Shown here piece after piece: positions 9,051-16,460 of a stretch of 64,000 nt of DNA (position 1 is its first letter; each line of letters opens with the position of its first letter). The DNA comes from an uncultured Alphaproteobacteria bacterium. GTDB taxonomy: Bacteria; Pseudomonadota; Alphaproteobacteria; CAAHEQ01; UBA3637. The stretch covers positions 1 through 64,000 of the forward strand of contig CALXVP010000007.1 in assembly GCA_944392125.1 (NCBI GenBank). Direction: 5' to 3'. The notes beneath the pieces were generated by a model. That model saw only the letters and a list, made by a program, of their open reading frames with translations. It made no database searches and was not told the DNA's origin. The position numbers and the translations under genes are program-made.

Positions 9051-10151
9051 TTATCGTTGATTTTGATTCTTTATTTGCTGATACATTGTTGTGTTTGACT
9101 GACTTTGTTGAATCTGAATTGGTTGAGCTGCGCTGATCTCATTTTCAATCGCAAATCGGTGTATCGTGGCTCCGAGGTGTTCAATAAATGCGAATAATTC
9201 GTCCGCATGGCGACGGGGATTATTTTTAATTCGGCTCGGTATGTGTATTTGCTTATCCGGCGGTGTTTGCACATAAAGGCGTGGATATGTTTGCGGAACC
9301 AGTTTCATTGTGGGCTTTTGTCGGCTCTCGGGTGAATCTTCACGTTGCACTTTTCCGATCAGGTATTTATCACCGCGTTGGTTAAAGGCGGTTAATGCTC
9401 GGCTGAATTGATCAACAATTATTTGCGGATTTTGAGTCGGCACATAGGTCAGATGTTGTGCCAATGCCTCGTTTGTTTGCCCCGAGCGGAGAAGAAACAA
9501 CGTGCCGTTTTCAAAGTATTCCGGCACAAAGTTATTCTTCTGTTGAACGGATTTAAATATATCGGCATAGGCGGAAAACATTTCTTGCGGATGAGCGCAT
9601 TGACCTAACCATAAGTCAATCACGCGCATATTGGGATGATAAAGATCTTTGAGTGCCGATTGAAAATTAAGAGGCTTATTATCCGTTCTGAATAAACAAA
9701 AAGAATGATTGATTTCGGGTATGACCGACCCGTCGGGATTTGCCCACTCTAATACAACGCGACAATTCGGCACGTGATTCTCGTTCAGCCAATTCCGTGC
9801 AAAAGCACTTAATTCGCCACAATTTCCCAAGTGGTAATGGCTTAACAGTTGCCCCGCGTTTGCAGTTTTGCGGATCTGTTCCAGATAATTTTGTGCCGCT
9901 TCCCCGATGCACTCGGCACGTGATAATTCGTCAGGTGCAATTAAAGACGAATCATTTGGATTTTGTTTCCGTTTGACTTCATCGTTCAGACTGATACTGC
10001 CCAGCAACGAGGGAATTAAAATTTCTTTTCGCATGTCTTCAAAGACCGCTAACAGGTGGTGCCCGATTGTCCACATACTTTTATCTTCCGGCAACCGAAC
10101 GGGCGGATAAAGATGCGAAACGGCTTTGGCCGATGCTTGAAAACTTGTCAT
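9051..10151 (-). CDS. Uncharacterised protein with Cys-His-Asp triad pattern (paralog A)
   Basis: A 366-residue protein, first of a two-gene operon of paralogs. Candidate catalytic residues are Cys111 in GNCGELS, His149 in NHSFCLFR and Asp179 in RVIDLWLGQC, an arrangement seen in papain-fold cysteine peptidases and related deamidases. The region after residue 230 has no counterpart motif I know and ends in a Gln/Asn-rich tail. No signal peptide is present, so if exported it would need a dedicated secretion system. AAGGGG lies before ATG, and a strong promoter lies about 50 bp upstream. The function is unknown; conservation of the triad in both copies argues that both are active enzymes. Confidence 0.62.
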   Translation of the reverse strand: MTSFQASAKAVSHLYPPVRLPEDKSMWTIGHHLLAVFEDMRKEILIPSLLGSISLNDEVKRKQNPNDSSLIAPDELSRAECIGEAAQNYLEQIRKTANAGQLLSHYHLGNCGELSAFARNWLNENHVPNCRVVLEWANPDGSVIPEINHSFCLFRTDNKPLNFQSALKDLYHPNMRVIDLWLGQCAHPQEMFSAYADIFKSVQQKNNFVPEYFENGTLFLLRSGQTNEALAQHLTYVPTQNPQIIVDQFSRALTAFNQRGDKYLIGKVQREDSPESRQKPTMKLVPQTYPRLYVQTPPDKQIHIPSRIKNNPRRHADELFAFIEHLGATIHRFAIENEISAAQPIQIQQSQSNTTMYQQIKNQNQR

Positions 10152-10198
10152 TTGGTTTTCCCCTTGTGTATCTATGTCATTTATTGAGATGATTGCCT

Positions 10199-10227
10199 AA
10201 TATAGCACAGTTTTAATAAATTGTCAA
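10199..10227 (-). promoter_or_regulatory. Strong promoter of the Cys-His-Asp operon
   Basis: On the minus strand TTGACA (10227-10222) and TATATT (10204-10199) are separated by 17 bp, close to the sigma-70 consensus. It drives the two paralogous genes leftward. Confidence 0.7.
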
Positions 10228-10344
10228 TAATTTTTTACAACCTTGTCAAAAAGAGGATTTTTATATATGATTTCGGTTTGCTTTGCGCGATTCATTCTGA
10301 ATTGAAACAGCGTGTAAACGGCAATCACCTATCGGATAAAAGCG

Positions 10345-10387
10345 ATAAAAAATCCGCCCGTTTTTGTGAAAGAAACCACGGGCGGAT
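10345..10387 (-). terminator. Rho-independent terminator of accA
   Basis: A perfect 10-bp inverted repeat (ATCCGCCCGT at 10352-10361 and ACGGGCGGAT at 10378-10387) is followed on the minus strand by a run of six T. It lies 36 bp after the accA stop. Confidence 0.85.
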
Positions 10388-10422
10388 AGTTTAAGTTGCG
10401 TATTGAGGAACGAAAAATGTTT

Positions 10423-11376
10423 TTATTCTTCGTTTAAGCGAGTCATCGTTAAGAATTTTTCCTGACGATGAATATATAATTCATCGGGAGATAATTTTTC
10501 TAATTGGCCCAAGTATTTATTGAGTGCTTCTTTTAAAGCGCCCATTGTTTGTTCGGGAAATCTATGCGCCCCGCCGATGGGTTCGGCAACAATGGCGTCA
10601 ATAATCCCGAGTTTTAATAAATCTTGTGCCGTTAAGTGCAAAATTTCGGCCGCTTTGGGCGCCATTTTCGCATCTTTCCATAAAATTGAGGCACAGCCCT
10701 CCGGCGAAATAACGGAGTAAATAGAATGCTCCAACATTAAAACGACATTTCCGGTAGCCAAAGCAATCGCTCCGCCGGAACCGCCTTCGCCGATAATGCA
10801 CGAAATGAGTGGCACTTTTAATTCCAAACACGCTTCCGTGGAGGCGGCAATGGCTTGCCCTTGTCCGCGCTCTTCGCCCTCCATACCGGGGAAGGCGCCG
10901 GCCGTATCAACCAGCGTAATTACGGGCACGCCGAATTGTTCCGCCAATTTCATCAAGCGAATGGCTTTGCGGTAGCCTTCCGGCTTTGCCATGCCGAAAT
11001 TATGCGCAATCCGACTCTCCGTATCGTGCCCCTTTTCATGTCCGATAACCATAACCGTTCGGCCGTCCAGTTTCGCAAATCCGCCGATAATGGCCGAATC
11101 ATCGGCAAAATTCCGATCGCCAGAGAGCGGGCAAAAGTTCGTAAAGATATGCGCAATATAGTCGCTGGTGTGAGGGCGCGATTCATGACGTGCCACGGCG
11201 GCTTTTTGCCATGCCGATAAATTTTTATAAAGCGATGTTAAAATCTTTTGCTTTTTGGCATTCAAACGATCCAACTCGGTTGCCCTGTCGGCCTCCTTCG
11301 TCATCGCACTGTATTTAACTTCTTCAATCCGTTTATCTATTTCCGGAATGTTTTTCTCAAAATCAAGATATTGCAT
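10423..11376 (-). CDS. accA: Acetyl-CoA carboxylase carboxyltransferase subunit alpha
   Basis: AccA pairs with AccD to move the carboxyl group from biotin on AccB to acetyl-CoA, making malonyl-CoA for fatty-acid synthesis in the cytoplasm. The 317-residue length matches the family. The N-terminus YLDFEKNIPEIDKRIEEVK and the crotonase-like core with GHEKGHD, PVITLVDTAGAFPG and IIGEGGSGGAIA are all present. ATG at 11376-11374 is chosen because GAGGG sits five bases upstream and the N-terminus matches AccA; a longer frame runs into the promoter region. It is monocistronic, with its own promoter and terminator. Confidence 0.97.
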   Translation of the reverse strand: MQYLDFEKNIPEIDKRIEEVKYSAMTKEADRATELDRLNAKKQKILTSLYKNLSAWQKAAVARHESRPHTSDYIAHIFTNFCPLSGDRNFADDSAIIGGFAKLDGRTVMVIGHEKGHDTESRIAHNFGMAKPEGYRKAIRLMKLAEQFGVPVITLVDTAGAFPGMEGEERGQGQAIAASTEACLELKVPLISCIIGEGGSGGAIALATGNVVLMLEHSIYSVISPEGCASILWKDAKMAPKAAEILHLTAQDLLKLGIIDAIVAEPIGGAHRFPEQTMGALKEALNKYLGQLEKLSPDELYIHRQEKFLTMTRLNEE

Positions 11377-11395
11377 TGTTTCCCTCATTTTCAAA

Positions 11396-11424
11396 TTGAT
11401 TTTTTGTATTATACGCGGTATACT
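11396..11424 (+). promoter_or_regulatory. Promoter of the 11471 gene and the YejA-like gene
   Basis: TTGATT at 11396-11401 and TATACT at 11419-11424 are separated by 17 bp. It overlaps the divergent accA promoter. Confidence 0.55.
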
Positions 11425-11436
11425 TTCAAAAGTCCA
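11408..11436 (-). promoter_or_regulatory. Promoter of accA
   Basis: On the minus strand TGGACT (11436-11431) and a perfect TATAAT (11413-11408) are 17 bp apart. It overlaps the oppositely directed promoter at 11396-11424, so the two units may compete. Confidence 0.6.
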
Positions 11437-11470
11437 GTGAATTTTGCGGTTATGATAAAAAGGAAAGAAA

Positions 11471-11746
11471 ATGTCGCACACGTTATTGCTCGGAATATAT
11501 CTTTTGATTTTGGCAAATGCCCTTGTTTGTGGCGGAGTAATTGCTTTTTTGTTTGTTTATATGAAACGTCAGCGGGAGGGTTTTCAGTATTTATCTTCTT
11601 GTATCGGACGCTTGGAAAAACACTTTTCCGCTACCAAAGCAGAACATAAAACGCCCGAAATTTCCATTCCGATTGATGAACCGATTGCCAAATATGAACA
11701 GGTGAATTTGCCAGATGACGTTAAAATCAATTTTGTGGAAGATTAA
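11471..11746 (+). CDS. Small single-pass membrane protein, unknown
   Basis: A 91-residue protein with one N-terminal transmembrane helix (about residues 4-31, Leu/Ile/Ala rich) followed by a charged cytoplasmic tail with KRQREG. I do not recognise the family. AAGGAAAG precedes ATG. Its end overlaps the start of the YejA-like gene by 32 bp, so the two are probably co-transcribed and translationally coupled. The tail is rich in Pro, Asp and Glu. Confidence 0.6.
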   Translation: MSHTLLLGIYLLILANALVCGGVIAFLFVYMKRQREGFQYLSSCIGRLEKHFSATKAEHKTPEISIPIDEPIAKYEQVNLPDDVKINFVED

Positions 11747-13538
11747 AAATATCATCGGTTATGGATTTATAGGGGCTGTTTTTATCAGCCTGGCGGTTGC
11801 CGGTTATGCAACGGATACGTTGCAATTTCACCCGTCTGTTACCATGCGGGGCGAGCCGAAATATCCGGCCGGTTTTTCGGCATTTGACTATGTGAATCCG
11901 CAAGCTCCGAAAGGCGGTATTTTGAAACAAAGTGCGTTCGGTTCGTTTGATACGTTTAATCCGTTCACGCTTAACGGTATTGCCCCCGCGGGTATTGGCT
12001 TAATGTATGATTCTTTAATGAAGCAAAGCGCCGATGAAGCGTTTTCTCTTTATGGATTGATTGCCGACGGTATTGCCCTTTTGCCCCAAAACAAAGGCGT
12101 AGCTTTTCATATAAACACCAAAGCAAAGTTTAGCGACGGCACGCCCATAACGGCGCAAGACGTGGCGTTTACGTTTCATGTCTTAAAAGAAAAAGGCATG
12201 CCGACGTATCGGTATTACTATCAAGATGTTGCCGAAGCAAAAGTAATGGATTCGCAAACGGTTGTTTTTTATTTCAAAGACCAAACGCAAAATCCGGAAC
12301 TGCCGTTTATTTTAAGTGAATTACCCGTGCTATCGCAAAAATGGTGGCAAAGCCGAGATTTTACTAAAACAAGTTTGGAAATCCCCGTCGGTAGCGGGCC
12401 GTATGTGATTGATTCGTTTGTCCCCGGTCGGTTTGTTGCTTATCGGCGCAATCCGGATTATTGGGCGAAAGATTTAAATGTGAACCGCGGGTTTTATAAC
12501 TTTGATGAGATTCGCTACGAGTATTATCGGGATACAACGGTTGCACTGGAAGCCTTCAAAGCACACGCATTTGATGTTCGGTTAGAAAATGAAGCCAAAA
12601 AATGGGCGCAATTTCAATCGGAGAAAGATGTGCGGTCGGGGCAAATCAAAATGAAAGCGTTTGAGCATCACTTGCCGAGCGGGATGCAAGGATACGTATT
12701 TAATCTGCGTCGCCCGATATTTCGGGATAAACGGGTGCGCGAAGCTATTTCTCTGGCGTTTGATTTTGATTGGATGAATCAAAATTTATTTTACGGCCTC
12801 TATAACCGCACAACCAGTTTTTTTGATAATTCTTACCTCAAATCGCCCGATGAGCCGACGCTTGCCGAACAAGCCGTTTGGGCAAGTTTGCCGTCAGAAG
12901 CAATGCGTAAGATTCCGAGTATTTCTTTTGTGCGCACCGCGCCGGAAAGTATGCGTGTTCGGTTACGAAAGGCGTTGGATTTATTAGAGGCAGTTGGTTG
13001 GCGAGTCAATCAAAAAGGTATTTTGGTGGATAAAAACAATCAGCCGTTTACGTTTGAAATCTTGTTGGATTCGGGGAGCAGTGCAACGTGGGAGCGCGTT
13101 GTTTTGCCGTTTGCGGGGCAGTTAAAGCGTTTAGGGATTGAGGCGCGCATTCGTTCCGTAGATACCATTCAATATAAAAACAGGTTGGATTCGTTTGATT
13201 ACGATATGATTGTTGCCGTGTGGGGGCAATCGTTATCCCCCGGAAATGAACAACGATATTTCTGGGGAAGTGAATCGGCACATAGTCACGGCTCCATGAA
13301 TTACAGCGGGATTCAAAATCCTGTTGTTGATGCGTTAATAGAAAAGGTTATTGAAGCCCCGTCCGCGGAGCAACTAACGGCTGCCGTGCAGGCATTGGAC
13401 AGGGCATTACTCAGCGAGGTGATTGTAATTCCGCATTGGTATTCGCCCGCGATACGGTATGTTTATTGGAATGAATTGACGATGCCGAGCGTTGTTCCCA
13501 TGAAAGGAACGGATATTACAACATGGTGGAAAAAGTAG
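11715..13538 (+). CDS. YejA-type extracellular solute-binding protein
   Basis: Periplasmic substrate-binding protein of the SBP_bac_5 family, closest in pattern to YejA, which delivers oligopeptide-like substrates (microcin C in E. coli) to the YejBEF ABC importer. The 607-residue product has an N-terminal signal segment (about residues 10-32), then FDYVNPQAPKGG, FDTFNPFTLNG and FSDGTPITAQDVAFTFH, which are characteristic. The C-terminal part has a typical CRYF-like binding lobe with YDMIVAVWGQS. The start overlaps the previous gene; AGGTG lies ten bases before ATG. No permease or ATPase gene is adjacent, so the rest of the transporter must be encoded elsewhere. Confidence 0.85.
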   Translation: MTLKSILWKIKNIIGYGFIGAVFISLAVAGYATDTLQFHPSVTMRGEPKYPAGFSAFDYVNPQAPKGGILKQSAFGSFDTFNPFTLNGIAPAGIGLMYDSLMKQSADEAFSLYGLIADGIALLPQNKGVAFHINTKAKFSDGTPITAQDVAFTFHVLKEKGMPTYRYYYQDVAEAKVMDSQTVVFYFKDQTQNPELPFILSELPVLSQKWWQSRDFTKTSLEIPVGSGPYVIDSFVPGRFVAYRRNPDYWAKDLNVNRGFYNFDEIRYEYYRDTTVALEAFKAHAFDVRLENEAKKWAQFQSEKDVRSGQIKMKAFEHHLPSGMQGYVFNLRRPIFRDKRVREAISLAFDFDWMNQNLFYGLYNRTTSFFDNSYLKSPDEPTLAEQAVWASLPSEAMRKIPSISFVRTAPESMRVRLRKALDLLEAVGWRVNQKGILVDKNNQPFTFEILLDSGSSATWERVVLPFAGQLKRLGIEARIRSVDTIQYKNRLDSFDYDMIVAVWGQSLSPGNEQRYFWGSESAHSHGSMNYSGIQNPVVDALIEKVIEAPSAEQLTAAVQALDRALLSEVIVIPHWYSPAIRYVYWNELTMPSVVPMKGTDITTWWKK

Positions 13539-13629
13539 TTTTTAAAGTATGGGTGCATTTTATGCTTGCATAAAACAAAAAAAAATTTTATCAATAGAAG
13601 TAGAGAAAACAGCAGAAAGGGTATATGTT

Positions 13630-14463
13630 ATGCGAAATATTATGTTGGGAGCGTTTGCGATCGGGTTAATAACGTCAACGACCGCTTTTGCGCAAAATGC
13701 CTTTTGGGGTTTTGATGAAAATAATCAAGAAACGTATATCCCCGTGCAGTGTGATGGGCAATTTGATGAAACAAACGGCGGTGTTTTTATGCCGACACCG
13801 GAGGAGCTGTTTGAGCAAGGAGAAGCCTTTTTGTTGGAGCGAGGCGCCGAACAAAGCAAAGCGGGATATTGTTTGCTTTCGGCAGCCATACAGGGAAACG
13901 TAAAAGCCCAGTATCGTGTTGCGCAGTTATATAATAAAGGGTTGGTCTTACCGCAAAATGATATTGCGGCATACAGATGGGCATTCCTGGCTTCATTGAA
14001 CGGCAGTAAAGAAGCCGAACAGTTAGCATTAACGTTGGAGCAATTATTAACGGCGGAAGAAATTCAGATGGCAACGAAAACGATTGAGCCGATGTTGCCG
14101 ACGTTAAAACAAGAAAAAAATGCGGATTTACAAGCACAAGAAGCCATTTTGGCAGAAAAGAAAACCGAGTTGGAAGAAATTAACAAAGAAATAGATGATT
14201 TGCTGGGTGTGGACTATAAAAAGCCGAAGATTAAAACAGCGGAAGAGATTCGGGCAGCAGCGCAAGCCAAATTAAGCGAAACGGAATCCGAAGCCGATGA
14301 GGGCGGAAAAACGGCATCCGCAAGCGGGTCAACAAAAGAAGTGAAAGCGACGGTTGTTCTGAAACAACAGCCGACATTGCGTCGGCGTCATCGCGGGAGT
14401 GAGACGAAAAAAGCGGTTAGTGGCGAAAAGCAGATATTTACCGAGGCAGATCGGTTAAAATAA
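13630..14463 (+). CDS. Exported Sel1-repeat protein with coiled-coil tail
   Basis: A 277-residue exported protein. ATG at 13630 gives a clean signal peptide (MRNIMLGAFAIGLITSTTAF, then AQ). It is preceded by AGAAAGG; a longer frame from 13549 would bury the signal. Residues about 70-130 form one or two Sel1-like (SLR) helical repeats, including GNVKAQYRVAQLYNKG and AAYRWAFLASLNG. A Glu/Lys-rich coiled-coil region and a basic, Arg-rich C-terminus follow. Sel1 proteins usually scaffold protein-protein interactions in the periplasm; no partner is evident. It lies 91 bp after the YejA-like gene on the same strand. Confidence 0.7.
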   Translation: MRNIMLGAFAIGLITSTTAFAQNAFWGFDENNQETYIPVQCDGQFDETNGGVFMPTPEELFEQGEAFLLERGAEQSKAGYCLLSAAIQGNVKAQYRVAQLYNKGLVLPQNDIAAYRWAFLASLNGSKEAEQLALTLEQLLTAEEIQMATKTIEPMLPTLKQEKNADLQAQEAILAEKKTELEEINKEIDDLLGVDYKKPKIKTAEEIRAAAQAKLSETESEADEGGKTASASGSTKEVKATVVLKQQPTLRRRHRGSETKKAVSGEKQIFTEADRLK

Positions 14464-14485
14464 GTCAAAAGGGGAAAGCGCAGGC

Positions 14486-14863
14486 ATGAGGGGCGTCAAT
14501 CTTGTTAAAGGAATGATATGCGGAATGCTTTTGTTGGGAGCAACAAATGCCGGCGCGCAAGAAGTCTTTATGCCCGGCACACAAGATATCCCGTTGATGG
14601 ACGGGTTAAAGATAGATATTACCGATGATATGAATTTTGATACTCCGGAAGGACAGGTTATTGTTTTTGATGCCGTTAATCGGAGAAAAACGGGCCAAGA
14701 GATACGGCAGTATTATCGAGCCACCTTGCCCGAAATGGGCTGGAAAGAAACGCAGACAGACCATTATGAGCGCGAAGGAGATTCGATTACGTTAACGGTA
14801 ATAGAGGCGGGTCGGCCGGGAACCGTGCGGTTTGAGATAACCGCAACGAACACAAACGAATAA
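14486..14863 (+). CDS. Small exported protein, unknown
   Basis: A 125-residue product with a signal peptide (about residues 1-25, ending NAGAQ) and a compact acidic domain. That domain contains IRQYYRATLPEMGW, followed by YEREGDSITLTV and VRFEITATN. This arrangement, a short alpha-beta domain predicted to be periplasmic, is reminiscent of small periplasmic domains that follow Sel1-type proteins, but I cannot name a family. AAAGGGG precedes ATG. It follows the Sel1 protein by 22 bp, so the two are likely co-expressed. Confidence 0.62.
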   Translation: MRGVNLVKGMICGMLLLGATNAGAQEVFMPGTQDIPLMDGLKIDITDDMNFDTPEGQVIVFDAVNRRKTGQEIRQYYRATLPEMGWKETQTDHYEREGDSITLTVIEAGRPGTVRFEITATNTNE

Positions 14864-14890
14864 GAATTTTAAGAAAGATTTTAAAAGGGC

Positions 14891-14919
14891 TTGACTTTTT
14901 ATTTTTTTTGTAGTAAAAG
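14891..14919 (+). promoter_or_regulatory. Probable rpsT promoter
   Basis: TTGACT at 14891-14896 and TAAAAG at 14914-14919 with a T-rich 17-bp spacer. The -10 matches four of six consensus bases. Confidence 0.5.
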
Positions 14920-14961
14920 ATAAGCCTTAAATTTAAAAATTTTTCAATTGAGGAATAGAAT

Positions 14962-15222
14962 ATGGCTAATATTGCATCTGCAAAAACACGTATCAATCGC
15001 AATGCCAAAAGAACAAGAATCAATTCAGACCGTTTAAATGCGGTCAGAACAGCAGTTAAGAAAACACGCGCTGCTATTTTAGCGGGTGATAAAGAAGCTG
15101 CGCAATCTTGCTTCAAGGCAGCGGAGTCCGCATTGATGAGTGCGGCCTGCAAGAAAACGATTCACAAGAAAAACGCTTCACGCAAAGTATCGCGTTTAGC
15201 GGCAGCTGTGAAAAAAATGTAA
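14962..15222 (+). CDS. rpsT: Small-subunit ribosomal protein bS20
   Basis: S20 binds 16S rRNA at the base of the small subunit. The 86-residue, Lys/Arg/Ala-rich all-helical sequence begins ANIASAKTRINRNAKRTRIN, as expected after Met removal. It has the family pattern VKKTRAAILAGDKEAA and ends with KNASRKVSRLAAAVKKM. It is monocistronic, with its own promoter and a strong terminator. Length is normal. Confidence 0.97.
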   Translation: MANIASAKTRINRNAKRTRINSDRLNAVRTAVKKTRAAILAGDKEAAQSCFKAAESALMSAACKKTIHKKNASRKVSRLAAAVKKM

Positions 15223-15249
15223 TTGCTGATAAAACGTACGTTAAAAAAC

Positions 15250-15278
15250 GGGGTGTTCGCAAGAGCACTCCTTTTTTT
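15250..15278 (+). terminator. Rho-independent terminator of rpsT
   Basis: Hairpin with arms at 15250-15258 and 15263-15271 (GGGTGTTC pairing with GAGCACTCC through one G-T pair and a bulge) followed by seven T. Confidence 0.82.
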
Positions 15279-15510
15279 ATGCCGTGAAAGAAAAATACAT
15301 GCGTTAATAGAACGATAAAATGATTGAGATGAAGTCGGCCGGAGCATAGAAAAAGGTTAAAACAATTAGATTATTAAAATGTCTTTAGGATTGCTTTCTT
15401 GTTTTTGTATGAAAAAGATTTTTTGATTCAATTTGAATTTATATCATGTTGCCGTTGTTTTGTTTTTGAGAGTATGGCTCTATTCATGCCAACAATGTTT
15501 GGCACGTATT

Positions 15511-15541
15511 TAAAATACCGCCCTTGAATACAGGGCGGTAT
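15511..15541 (-). terminator. Terminator of the 10-codon micro-ORF unit
   Basis: Perfect 10-bp inverted repeat ATACCGCCCT (15515-15524) and AGGGCGGTAT (15532-15541) with a 7-base loop. On the minus strand it is followed by TTTA, a modest T tract. It closes the small leftward transcription unit that starts at 15667. Confidence 0.6.
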
Positions 15542-15560
15542 CTTCATTGTTTAACAAAGT

Positions 15561-15593
15561 TTATTTCTTTGTTCCGCATCCACATCCCGGCAT
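15561..15593 (-). CDS. 10-codon Cys-rich micro-ORF
   Basis: An ORF for the peptide MPGCGCGTKK. It is far too short for automatic gene callers, but it has a full set of expression signals. AAGGAGG (15609-15603) lies nine bases before ATG, a TTGACA promoter element lies 69 bp upstream, and a strong hairpin lies 20 bp downstream. No larger ORF exists on either strand between rpsT and the lipoprotein gene. The CGCG core could bind a metal ion or be redox active, or the peptide could be a leader. I do not recognise the peptide. Function is unknown; the claim that it is translated rests on the ribosome-binding site. Confidence 0.5.
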   Translation of the reverse strand: MPGCGCGTKK

Positions 15594-15638
15594 ATTGCTC
15601 CCCCTCCTTTCATATATAAAAAGGTATCTCACTTTGTT

Positions 15639-15667
15639 TATGTAATTTGCAAAATAGCACTTGTCAA
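15639..15667 (-). promoter_or_regulatory. Leftward half of a bidirectional promoter (micro-ORF)
   Basis: On the minus strand a perfect TTGACA (15667-15662) is followed after 17 bp by TACATA (15644-15639). Its -35 box is the same DNA as the -35 of the rightward promoter. Confidence 0.5.
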
Positions 15668-15689
15668 CCTATCTGTTCTTTGTTATGAT
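15661..15689 (+). promoter_or_regulatory. Rightward half of a bidirectional promoter (lipoprotein gene)
   Basis: TTGTCA at 15661-15666 and TATGAT at 15684-15689 are 17 bp apart. The palindrome TTGTCAA at 15661-15667 serves as -35 in both directions. Transcription would start at about 15696-15697, at or one base before the ATG of the lipoprotein. Confidence 0.55.
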
Positions 15690-15696
15690 ACCACTT

Positions 15697-16452
15697 ATGA
15701 AAAAATATCTCTTACTTCTTTTATGCGGATGGCTTGCCGGTTGCGCAACGCAAAATCCGCTCACGGATTTTCGGTTTCAAACGCAAACCGTTCCGCCTTA
15801 TATCTTGGCCAGCTGGTATCAAATAACGGCTCCCGGTGAGCCTATCCGAATTTATATTGAAGGCGATGGCAACGCGTTTGATATAAGCGGTCAGCCAACG
15901 GATAACCCGACCCCTAAAAGCCCCTTCCTGCGCGAAATTGCCGCCGGCGATACAAATGCAAACGTGGCGTATTTGGGACGGCCGTGCCAATATATGCAGG
16001 CGGGCAGTTGTTCTAAAACCGATTGGACAACCGGTCGCTTTTCCCCGCAAGTGATTCGCAGTATGAATCAAGCCGTTGAATCGCTTCGGAAAAAAGCACA
16101 AACAAGCGAGGTGATTTTAATCGGCTATTCGGGCGGTGCGCAAGTGGCCGGATTGATTGCCGTGCGTAATCCGAACGTGAAAGAAGTGATAACCATTGCC
16201 GGCGTGTTGGATACCGAGGCATGGACGGCGTATCATCACGATCCCGCTTTAACGCAGTCAATGAATCTAAAAAATGATAAAAGCGCCTTTGATAAAATCA
16301 AACAAAAACACTTTGTCGGGGCCAAAGATGAGGTGGTGCCACCCGCGTTGGTGCAACAATTCGTAGCAGATGAATCAACGGTGATTGTTGTGCCGAAAGC
16401 AACGCACGCAAGTGGTTATGAATCCATTTATAAACAATTATATGAACAATAA
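15697..16452 (+). CDS. Lipoprotein, alpha/beta-hydrolase fold
   Basis: A 251-residue predicted lipoprotein: MKKYLLLLLCGWLAGC gives a lipobox LAGC, so the mature protein would be anchored in an envelope membrane. The rest is an alpha/beta hydrolase. It has IGYSGGAQ with nucleophile Ser, AKDEVVPP with the acid and KATHASGYE with the His. IEGDGNAF near the start may form the oxyanion region. Substrate is unknown. ATG at 15697 is preferred to ATG at 15685, which is inside the -10 element; no ribosome-binding site precedes either, so the mRNA may be leaderless. The gene is followed after 8 bp by the ELM1-family gene and is probably co-transcribed with it. Confidence 0.75.
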   Translation: MKKYLLLLLCGWLAGCATQNPLTDFRFQTQTVPPYILASWYQITAPGEPIRIYIEGDGNAFDISGQPTDNPTPKSPFLREIAAGDTNANVAYLGRPCQYMQAGSCSKTDWTTGRFSPQVIRSMNQAVESLRKKAQTSEVILIGYSGGAQVAGLIAVRNPNVKEVITIAGVLDTEAWTAYHHDPALTQSMNLKNDKSAFDKIKQKHFVGAKDEVVPPALVQQFVADESTVIVVPKATHASGYESIYKQLYEQ

Positions 16453-16460
16453 GGAACAGA

